Shown here: positions 8,240 to 16,406 of the stretch, piece by piece
How the letters are laid out: every line of letters begins with the position of its first letter
Numbering within the stretch: the stretch's first letter is position 1
Assembly (NCBI GenBank): GCA_002105175.1
Contig: MCGE01000018.1
Span: 434,001 to 498,000, forward strand
DNA from: Absidia repens
Lineage: Eukaryota; Mucoromycota; Mucoromycetes; Mucorales; Cunninghamellaceae
Reading direction: 5' to 3'
Length of the DNA stretch: 64,000 nt
The notes under the pieces: model-generated
Seen by the model: the letters and a program-made list of their open reading frames with translations, nothing else
What the model was told of the DNA's origin: nothing
Database searches by the model: none
Program-made: the position numbers and the translations under genes

Positions 8240-9166
8240 ATGTTTAACCCCAATCAATATGTCGACAAGCCTGACCGTTTCTACGGTTACTCCTCCGAAA
8301 ACCCTCTACTATGGTTAAGAAACGTCGAAAATTGGATGGATGCCATCAACATGGGCGAAGATTATACGTTGAAGATCGTACCTACCTTCCTCAAGGGAAA
8401 CGCAGCTACCTGGTGGGACATGGAGAAAGCCGCAATCAAGGATTGGATGGAATTTAAAAAAAAAATTCAAGAATTTTTTGTCTCCGCTGATATAGAAGAA
8501 TCCTGGTGGGCCGAACTTGAAAACGTGAAGCAATTTGAAGGCTCGGTGAATGGCCTGCAACTCACCTTAGAAGAATTGTTCGTCCGCTTGGAGATAACCG
8601 ACGACAAGATGAAGAAACGATACCTGCTAAAATCATTGAAACCCGAACTGGCCTACGAAGTGGAGAAAGAAGGTCGTAAAGGCTATGGTGAAACGATGAA
8701 GTTTGTTAAGAAGGCAGAAATGCTCTTCTTCAAGTATAAAAATATAAAAAACAACAAAAAAAATTGGAAAAAGAAAATACTTTATTTTGAAAAAAAAGAA
8801 TACAAAAGCATGGAAAACGATACTAAAAATAATCTATTGGTATCTAGACAACTAAGCGATCAACGTGATGACAGTGATCAGTCCATCAAAGATAGCTTGC
8901 ATAGTTTGGCGGAAAACTTCAAGAGCCTACAAGTTTTTTTGGTTAATCAACAACAAGCCTACCAACAACCTCGACCCCACTATCAACAACCAGTCGACAC
9001 TTACCAGCAACCACCTCATCAACAACCACCTTATCGACAACCACCTTATCGACAACCACCAATGAGAAGCTTCACGTGCTATAACTGCGGTGATGAAGGT
9101 CATATGAGTCGACATTGTCCGAATCGTGAGGTAAGCCAAGCGTCGGGAAAAGGCAAGGGGCAATAG
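8240..9166 (+). CDS. gag: Gag of element 2 with CCHC zinc knuckle
   Basis: The 308-residue protein has a retrotrans_gag-like domain (about residues 20-150, with GNAATWWDMEK and LEELFVRLEI), a basic and then a Gln-rich region with repeated PPYRQ units (about 240-275), and a nucleic-acid-binding knuckle CYNCGDEGHMSRHC that fits CX2CX4HX4C. The ATG at 8240 is the first after the leader. A slippery heptamer lies 13 bp before the TAG, and the protease frame overlaps the gag end. The reading frame is intact although the element lacks RT. Confidence 0.9.
   Translation: MFNPNQYVDKPDRFYGYSSENPLLWLRNVENWMDAINMGEDYTLKIVPTFLKGNAATWWDMEKAAIKDWMEFKKKIQEFFVSADIEESWWAELENVKQFEGSVNGLQLTLEELFVRLEITDDKMKKRYLLKSLKPELAYEVEKEGRKGYGETMKFVKKAEMLFFKYKNIKNNKKNWKKKILYFEKKEYKSMENDTKNNLLVSRQLSDQRDDSDQSIKDSLHSLAENFKSLQVFLVNQQQAYQQPRPHYQQPVDTYQQPPHQQPPYRQPPYRQPPMRSFTCYNCGDEGHMSRHCPNREVSQASGKGKGQ
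9145..9151 (+). promoter_or_regulatory. Candidate -1 frameshift heptamer, G GGA AAA, at the gag-pro overlap
   Basis: In the gag frame the codons read tcg gga aaa, so GGGAAAA is phased X XXY YYZ. It lies upstream of the gag stop at 9164-9166, and a -1 slip enters the protease frame, which is open from 9130. Phase, direction and position all fit gag-pro frameshifting. Confidence 0.65.
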
Positions 9167-9267
9167 GAGATGGGAACCCTATTGTCCGCGAAAAAGATAA
9201 AAACGAAGAGAAACCCCAATGTATTAGTACTAACGAGGTAGGATTTACCGAAGCTGAAGTAAGACCC

Positions 9268-10317
9268 GTGTATGCTGTACAAGGTGTGAAGGTGTGGAAT
9301 AGCCAACCGCCCAAGAAGAGAAGAGGTGTTGCAAACAAGAATGGTGAATTGGTGCCCGTTGACCCGCCTGTGTTGAAACCAAAAAGGAAGCCTGTGAAGA
9401 AGATGGAAGTGGATGTTGACGATTTGGATGCTTGGGAATTGTTGAAAGAGACAAAGACGGAAATTTCGTTGGCGCAATTGATCAAGCTGAATAAACCTTT
9501 CGCAAGCAACGTGATGGCGGGTATTAGACATTTACATGGAAGAAGAAACGTAAAGCCTCCCCCAAATCCTGATTCCACTGCTTTCGTCCATAACGTAAAT
9601 CCTTTGGCAACTACGAACGACTGGGATGATGATTTTAAAGAAGTGCAATCGGAATTGACAAGCTTCCAGGAATATTCAGAAATTGATTCCGACGTGGAAG
9701 GATCAATCTATTCAACTATGGAAGACGACTATGTTAATGAACAACACGCATGTAAGGTGAATACTTTGCGACAATCTACTCCATTCACTATACCTGTGGA
9801 AATCAACGAAGAAGAATTGAAGGCCGTCGTCGACACTGGTGCGTCTGTTTCGGTGATAAGTTCTACACTGGTGAATAAGTTGGGATTGGCCGTAAACAAG
9901 AAGACGAAAATTTCAGTCGAAAATATGGACCAAACTGTGACCGCACCTGGTTGTATCTGCGAATCTGTAAAAGTAACAATTGGTGGACACGTCAGAAGTG
10001 GTATGTTTGTGGTGCAAGAACGGTCCGATGACTTACTTATATTGGGTATGCCATGGTTGAAACAGTATGACGTTGTTGCTTATCCAAGTGAATCAAAGGT
10101 GGAACTGCCGCTTAAGAAGAATAGCAAAGCAAAACTAGTGATTTATGGTGAAGTCGCAAGTAGCGATATCGGTGCGAATGATGCGAAAGTGTTCCATTTG
10201 AAAATAGGCAGTGAAAAAAGATTGTATTGGGGCGAAGAAGAAGAAAAAAAAAAACACAAGCAAAAAAAAAAGGAAAGATTGAAAAAAAAAAAAAAAAAAA
10301 AAAAAAGATTGACGTGA
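9268..10317 (+). CDS. Retropepsin-like protease of element 2 (no RT follows)
   Basis: The frame is open from 9130 and overlaps gag; the first ATG is at 9268 (349 codons from there). The protease lies at about residues 170-280 from that ATG, with the active site VVDTGASVSVIS and the second motif ILGMPWLKQYDVV. It normally cuts Gag and Gag-Pol. After the protease the frame decays into Lys/Glu-rich low complexity encoded by A runs (10240-10310), so the C-terminus is not native. No reverse transcriptase or RNase H is present where they should follow. Confidence 0.85.
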   Translation: MYAVQGVKVWNSQPPKKRRGVANKNGELVPVDPPVLKPKRKPVKKMEVDVDDLDAWELLKETKTEISLAQLIKLNKPFASNVMAGIRHLHGRRNVKPPPNPDSTAFVHNVNPLATTNDWDDDFKEVQSELTSFQEYSEIDSDVEGSIYSTMEDDYVNEQHACKVNTLRQSTPFTIPVEINEEELKAVVDTGASVSVISSTLVNKLGLAVNKKTKISVENMDQTVTAPGCICESVKVTIGGHVRSGMFVVQERSDDLLILGMPWLKQYDVVAYPSESKVELPLKKNSKAKLVIYGEVASSDIGANDAKVFHLKIGSEKRLYWGEEEEKKKHKQKKKERLKKKKKKKKRLT

Positions 10318-10643
10318 AATGAAAAAAAAAAAAAAAAAAAAACGGGAAATGAAAAAAAAAGCATGAAAAAAAAAGGCGATAAGCAAGTCGGTTTGCTTCT
10401 TTGTAGATTAGAAATTTTTCATTTAGATTAGAAACCCCTTTAGATTAGAATCATATGAACATTACAACCAAGTTACACAACATCAATAACAACAACGAAG
10501 ACAACAATAACAACAACGAAGATAACAATAACAACAACGAAGATAACAACAACAACAACGACAACTATTACAAAACACGGATACAGTCAGATCGAAAGAA
10601 GACCGGAAACAAAGTGTACAACGACTACAATGGATATAATTAG
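10318..10643. repeat. A-rich low-complexity and AAC/GAA-type microsatellite
   Basis: Runs of A (10322-10341 and others) give way to repeats built from aacaacgaagataac-like units (about 10480-10570). This replaces the position where RT and RNase H would lie. Confidence 0.75.
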
Positions 10644-10899
10644 AACGATGGCCAGGCGGTATGTGTCTATTTCTGGAAGACTACTTACAAGAACGGAGTT
10701 GGCCAAGCTCTGCAAGAAGTCCTGCATACCGGAAACGCTGACGAAATATTACTAAAAGTACACGACGAAGGACACTTTGGCGTCACAAACACAGGGCGAA
10801 GGATACGCTTGGAATTCGACGGGTATCACTTGCATGAACGGGTGAAAGGTTTGGTGTTGTCCTACGATATTTGGATCAACGACAGTTGCGTGATGTAGT
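10644..10899 (+). pseudogene. Integrase HHCC-domain remnant of element 2
   Basis: One open frame of about 84 codons contains LLKVHDEGHFGVTNTGRRIR and GYHLHERVKGLV, matching the integrase zinc-binding region (H-x3-H part with GHFG). The CxxC half that should follow reads YDIW, so both cysteines are replaced. The frame ends at TAG 10897-10899 without a catalytic core. Confidence 0.7.
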
Positions 10900-10986
10900 T
10901 GATTATGAAGTATTGCTGTGAAACGAATGGTGAAGATTGGATTTAGTTATAGATTTTCTTATTATTTTTATTGGTAGTTTAGTTTA

Positions 10987-10997
10987 AGGTGGGGGGA
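10987..10997 (+). promoter_or_regulatory. Polypurine tract of element 2
   Basis: The purine-only stretch ending ggtgggggga (with one T) directly precedes the 3' LTR and would prime plus-strand DNA synthesis. Confidence 0.75.
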
Positions 10998-12084
10998 TGA
11001 AACGTGGCCACGTTGTATATGAAGCAGATCGGTATATTCAGCGTGTGACCGACCATTTCCCTTAGTGACCGCTCCTTTTTTAGTATTTAAGTTATTTTTA
11101 TTGACAGCTAAATAAAACTGTAACGATCATATTTTGCTACTCATATTTTACTATTTAATTTTTATATATAATGATCATAGCTTACTACGTAATTATTTTA
11201 CCACTTAATTTTTATATATAATGATCATAGTTTACTGCCTTAACTATTTTATTCTACTTCCAAACACATTCCTTCCACCACCCTCTTATATATTCCCTAA
11301 CATCCTCTACTATTCCAACCCTTACCACTATTAGCATTTTACTTTTACTTCCTATTCATCTTTTTACTACCACCTTCCCCAATCGGAACGTTCCACCGAT
11401 TTAATATAAAAAGATGAATCAAATCAAATCAAATAAAAATCATTCAATTACCAGCGTTCAAATATCACTGTTTTATTTTCATAAACAAATCAAACACTAC
11501 TATCAAAGATCCACTTATCTTTCCAGTGTTCCTTTTTATATATCACGCTATATAATTCCTTGTCCTCATCAGACATTATTTTTGGTTGTCTCGTCTTCCA
11601 TTGTTGAACCTAATTGTCTCGCTCCCAAAATGTAATTTGACCTCCGCTGTGTCCTTCGGCATTACTGTATGCCTACTCCATAATACATTTGTCTAATTGT
11701 ATATTTTAGTATTCTATATATCTAGTCACGCCTAGTCCTCTCCATTACTATATATACACACTCCTGCTATTCTTTATTATTGTAAGCCCCATTCAAGAAT
11801 AGTCATGCTAATCTATATTGTTCTAATCACCCTTTTCTACCCATATCCCCTGACGTGCACACCTATCACATTAGGTGCAAGTACACTTTCCCCTTCTTGT
11901 AGTGTTTACCCCTGACAAAAACACATCTTTATCTGGAACTGTATATTGATCGCAGAAGTTGAATTTGTCGTTTTTGGAATTTGTATTTTGTATTTTGTTT
12001 GTTGAATATTGTATTGTCAAGAAATACGATTTGGAAACCCTTTGCCGAACCCCCTCACTACACTTATAAGCACCACACGTATCA
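10998..12084 (+). repeat. 3' LTR of element 2, split by a solo LTR
   Basis: 10998-11118 and 11918-12084 correspond to the 5' LTR. The middle, 11119-11917, is a separate insertion. It ends GTATCA and is followed by TGAT. Confidence 0.88.
11119..11917. repeat. Solo LTR nested in the 3' LTR of element 2
   Basis: A 799-bp insertion beginning TGTAACGATC and ending CCCCTGACA, flanked by the 5-bp duplication AAAAC (11114-11118 and 11918-11922). The 5' LTR has AAAAC once at this site. It has no significant coding frame, and contains internal repeats of a tatataatgatcata motif near its start and a TATA-like run near 11400. It is unlike the other LTRs here. Confidence 0.85.
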
Positions 12085-12727
12085 TGATTGACAGATTGGA
12101 AGGTGATATGTATTTTGCGGTCAAGCGGAGAAACAATATCATTCGGCCCGTATTTATTGGACGGTGATTGGCTCTCCACGGACAGGCGGCGGCTTTTGAA
12201 TCTTTTTATTTTGATCGCACATCTTGCATTTTTTTTATTTTTTTCTTTTCTTTTCTTTTCCCTTTTTCCCTCTCACTTTTCCCATTCATTCATTGTTGAC
12301 ATTGTCTCAGTTCCCATCTTTTAGCTTATCTTCATTTACTACGTGGACTTAGTTCCCATCTTTTAGCTTATCTTCATTTACTACGTTGATTTAGTTTCCT
12401 TCTTTTGTTACTTATTTTATTTGCATTGTTTCAGTTCCCATTACTTTTATATTTTTATCTTTATTATTTTTTACATTACTTGAATTGGCGACACAAGTAA
12501 CTCCCCCAACTCATTCTTTTCATACTAGTATAGGCATTCTAGTATTTAGTCTCTTCATTTTGACATTCTGAAATAAAAAAAAAACAACCTCTTTTCCCTC
12601 TATTTTTTTTTATATATTATTTTTTGACTTGCTTTATATTTTTTGTTGGCGTTTCCCTCCTTCTCTTGTTATTCCCTATCTATTCTCTCTTTGATACGGA
12701 ATATTGGCTCTTATTGATAGAATATTT
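12085..12727. repeat. Dispersed repeat R2, copy B
   Basis: Highly similar to 6812-7394, beginning at the same TGATTGACA. It is longer, mainly through a 45-bp tandem duplication of the segment around gttcccatcttttagc (about 12310-12395). Its start coincides with the target duplication of element 2, and it ends about 105 bp before tRNA-Ile. Confidence 0.75.
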
Positions 12728-12831
12728 ACACAAAAAGGGAAAATACCTGTATTCTAACTAAAGAAGAGTTCTGATTGGCTGGAATGTACAGTTGGGCTCA
12801 TATAGACGTTCCCAATTCCACATTCAACGAA

Positions 12832-12905
12832 GCTCGCTTAGCTCAGTTGGTTAGAGCGTGGTGCTAATAACGCCAAGGCCACAGGTTCGACCCCTGTAGT
12901 GAGCA
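12832..12905 (+). tRNA. tRNA-Ile (AAU anticodon)
   Basis: A 74-nt cloverleaf. The acceptor GCTCGCT pairs with AGTGAGC with one G-U and is followed by discriminator A. The D arm contains AGCTCAGTTGGTTAGAGC. The anticodon stem TGGTG/CGCCA closes the loop CTAATAA (anticodon AAT, read as IAU). The T arm contains GGTTCGACCCC. No intron; a TTTTT terminator follows immediately. Its 3' end is complementary to the primer-binding site of element 1. Confidence 0.96.
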
Positions 12906-14061
12906 TTTTTTGCCTTTTGAGATTTCCGGGTAATTGTTTTGTCGTATCGTACATTACATTATTCGTTAAGATCAGTTTTTGTGGATTTTCTATTGTGAGC
13001 GGGCATTAGAGCTTTTAGACTCAAGTTTAACCGTTTATATATTGCTACGTCTCATTTTGGTTATTTATTTGGCAACTTGGGTTTGTTTTTGTAGGTTTTT
13101 ATTTTTATAAAATGAGCACCAGAACATTTTAGACCTAAATAAACCGACTTTTTTTTTGTGGGGAGACATCGAATATAAAGATTTACCACTAACATTTCAA
13201 AGTCCGTTCAGGGGGAATTATTTCTTAAATGAGAAATAATACAATAAAGTAGGGACTTGATACTCAGGAAGTTTGTGATAAAACTATCTCTACTTAAAGA
13301 TAGGAAAAAATATTCAATAGAAAGAGAATTTGATAATCCTAACAGTCTTAGAAAAGTTCTAGCGGTAATAGGAGTGTGTTCTCGTTGGTTTCATGTTTTA
13401 TGAACTGGGCACCAGAACTGTTTGATTTTTAATTTGGTAGATGATACCTAAAAGTGTTATACACAATAATTTTTTTTCAACTTTTCAAATTCTATACCCT
13501 TTTTAGATAATATCTTCTGCTTCTATTGAGGAGGATATTATTGAATCACTTTAATACTTCCGGATCAAGAACCAATTACATTAGTGCAGCATTAATGATA
13601 TATAGTATTAGTGATGTGGTTAAGATAGTGAGCTATCTTTTATAAAATATTGAAGACATTCATTGAAAACATGTACAGTAAAGATTGATTTTTTATTGTA
13701 GAATATACATAATTTAAGATAAACTAAGAGGGCAAGCACTTACAGGATGGATGACAAGCTATTCTACAACGTAAAGAGGAGCTATTCCTCGGTCTGTGGC
13801 AAACTATTTTAAGAGAAGAAAGTGCGAAAGCGTCGCGGCAGTAGAACTATAGCTAAACTGCCGATGCTGAATGATGGCAGTTGCTTGCTTAAAATGATGG
13901 ATACTTTTATGATAAGAAGAGAAATATCATGTTGATCGTGTTGCATGATGTTGCATGTTGTAAAAAAGAAAAGACATCCAAAAAGAAATAAGAAGGGGGG
14001 ATTCCTTTTCATATCCATCAAGTTGAAAAAAAAAGTCTCCAAAAAAACATTTCAGTTCCAG
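12906..14061. other. Intergenic with LTR debris; no gene seen
   Basis: 13081-13146 matches the element 1 LTR end in reverse orientation (gtaggtttttatttttat, gagcaccagaac), so it is a degenerate minus-strand LTR piece. A second gcaccagaact motif sits near 13409. The remainder is AT-rich without a convincing frame. Confidence 0.6.
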
Positions 14062-16112
14062 CACATGTGGATTTTTATTTACTTCGTTTTTTTTTTTTTT
14101 TTGCTGTCTTGCTTTTCTTTTTCTTTTTCTTTTTATCGTTCCTTTTTTTCTCCTCACCATTCAAATTCTATGGGCCTATGTTGAACTCACAATTGTATCA
14201 GGATTAGTTTAGAAAGATTTTCAGCTCAGGGATTACAGGATCTATGGGGAACCCTTTCATTTTGGATCTAGGATTTAAGAAAAACCATTAGTTAGTTTTT
14301 TGGAGTCTCCCTTATCTCAGTTTAGTATTAATTTATCTATAGTTTGTATATATGACTGAATAAAATATATATCTTTTTAATTACTTCAATGAAAAATGTC
14401 CCGTTAGTCCCTCTCATGTTGTGTGCAATAGATCCCGTTTTATTACCGTCGCTCTTTTTGTTTAGTGCTGAACATGTTGTGTTTCAATAACGTATCTCTC
14501 TTCAGTTTTTCTCATGCCTTGTACTGTATATTAGCTCCCATTTAACAATATTGCCTTTAGAATAGTGTTGATCAATCTTCAGATTCCCTGAATAGTCTCC
14601 CTCATGCTATCGCTATTAGATCCCCTGTGACAATGAGTCCCGCACACTTAGCTTAGTATCAACTATATCCCGTCAAATAAAATACACACTTTTATTACCC
14701 ATCCTCTGACCCATTGTATGATGAACGAAGTCGCCATTGCGACTATTTTGTGGATGTCCTGTCAAGCACCTCCATTCTAATTTCTCAATGAAACTATTTC
14801 ACTCCGCTAGAGCCCCAGCTGCTGGATTGCGATATTGTATCAATTAATATGAAATTTGGCTCTATTCTCGATACCTTTCATATCAATAGACCTCGGGCAT
14901 GCTGCCAGCGTCGCCTTCACTAAAAAATAATGCTATAGCCTCTGCTAGACAGAAAATACTCTGTATATATCCAGTTCGTTATTTTCATTGCATATGGTAG
15001 GATAAGGAAGGACGTAAAAGTCCAAACAATAGAATGTCGAGCTCCGAGGAGCTACACACAAAATTCCAAAATTGTGGCAGACGTTAATATCCATTCTGGT
15101 TGATTGTTTTTTGTTTTTGTCTTTGTCCGCGCAAAAATCCGGTTGACGGAACTTGGACAATTGTTACTTACCCAGCACATTCAATTCTTAACCCTTGATC
15201 GGTATATCACTGAGTATGACGGATAAGCCCCGAGGAACCATTTAGAAATGTCTGCACTTCAGCAAACTGCCTTCTGACACCCTGTGTGACATGGTTTTTT
15301 TTTTTTTTTGGAATGGGCGGGGCAAGACTTTTCCCATTCCTGCTTTGCCCAAACTTCCAAAAAAAAAAAAGGGGGGTTTGATCAAAAAATGGTCTACTAA
15401 GTGTCAGTTTTGAAAGCATGGATTTTGAGATTATATATCCCAGCTTTTAATTTCGTGGAAAAATCCCTTGAGTTCTATCTATCATACTTTATATTGAAGG
15501 ATAAATATATATATTTTATTTGAAGAAATATAGTTGATACTAAGCTAAGTGTGCGGGACTCATTGTCACAGGGGATCTAATAGCGATAGCATGGGGGAGA
15601 CTATTCAGGGAATCTGAAGATTGATCAACACTATTCTAAAGGTAATATTGTTAAATGGGAGCTAATATACAGTACAAGGCATGAGAAAAACTGAAGAGAG
15701 ATACGTTATTGAAACACAACATGTTCAGCACTAAACAAAAAGAGCGACGGTAATAAAACGGGATCTATTGCACACAACATGAGAGGGACTAACGGGACAT
15801 TTTTCATTGAAGTAATTAAAAAGATATATATTTTATTCAGTCATATATACAAACTATAGATAAATTAATACTAAACTGAGATAAGGGAGACTCCAAAAAA
15901 CTAACTAATGGTTTTTCTTAAATCCTAGATCCAAAATGAAAGGGTTCCCCATAGATCCTGTAATCCCTGAGCTGAAAATCTTTCTAAACTAATCCTGATA
16001 CAATTGTGAGTTCAACATAGGCCCATAGAATTTGAATGGTGAGGAGAAAAAAAGGAATGATAAAAAGAAAAAGAAAAAGAAAAAAAAATCGAAGTAAAGA
16101 AAAATCCACGTG
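14062..16112. repeat. Large inverted repeat made of two R1 copies, tail to tail
   Basis: The arm at about 14150-14690 and its reverse complement at about 15505-16045 are nearly identical (I count only a handful of differences over ~530 bp). The outer 14062-14150 and 16045-16112 are the same head region with a small length difference (one arm has an extra ~16 bp). The head carries CACRTG followed by gatttttatttact-like sequence. About 0.8 kb separates the near-identical parts; 14690-14850 continues the R1 tail. No transposase or other frame is visible. Transcription across it would give a long hairpin RNA. Confidence 0.85.
15295..15370. repeat. Short palindromic hairpin in the spacer of the inverted repeat
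   Basis: A T15 run followed by GGAATGGG and, after a short loop, CCCATTCC, then an overlapping GGGCAAG...CTTTGCCC pair and a closing A12 run. The whole block can fold as one imperfect stem of roughly 75 bp. Confidence 0.6.
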
Positions 16113-16406
16113 CGCGGAATTTGAATGTTTTGTCGTGATCGTTTTTGCTGCGATTCCTCGACCCATCAACTAAAACCGACCAATTTTAACTATGTAAGAC
16201 TTTTTTTTATAAAGGAAACCCCTCTGCCCAACCTATATCGTAAAGCCAATCGTTGTCATATAAAGTACATTTTTATTGATATAAAGTAAATTTCTAAAAG
16301 GGATACAAATGAGTAAAGATATAAAAAACATATGAAGTAAAACAGTAGGCAGAAGTGACGAGGGGAAGAGATTGACTAAGGTATAACTAGTATATAAAAA
16401 TATAAA
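16113..16406. other. Intergenic downstream of the antiporter; no gene seen
   Basis: AT-rich sequence between the R1 inverted repeat and the 3' end of the minus-strand antiporter gene. The frame at 15984-16169 runs through R1 DNA and is not supported. Confidence 0.6.

Larger units (their letters stand above)
7495..12084 (+). mobile_element. Ty3/gypsy-like LTR element (element 2), RT-deleted, with nested solo LTRs
   Basis: The ends TGAAACG and CGTATCA are flanked by a 4-bp duplication TGAT (7491-7494 and 12085-12088). Inside lie a PBS-like site, gag with a zinc knuckle, protease, an A-rich and microsatellite stretch, an integrase fragment and a strong polypurine tract. RT and RNase H are absent. 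Each LTR is interrupted by a different unrelated insertion (7732-8042 and 11119-11917). The copy is therefore older than element 1 and not autonomous. Confidence 0.9.

Noticed and set aside
10135..10386. Phe-rich minus-strand frames
   Set aside because: They are translations of poly-A runs in the degenerate tail of element 2 and have no other support.
14062..16112. Terminal inverted repeats of a DNA transposon
   Set aside because: The arms are R1 copies found singly elsewhere, the spacer has no transposase, and I found no target duplication. An inverted duplication of R1 explains it better.
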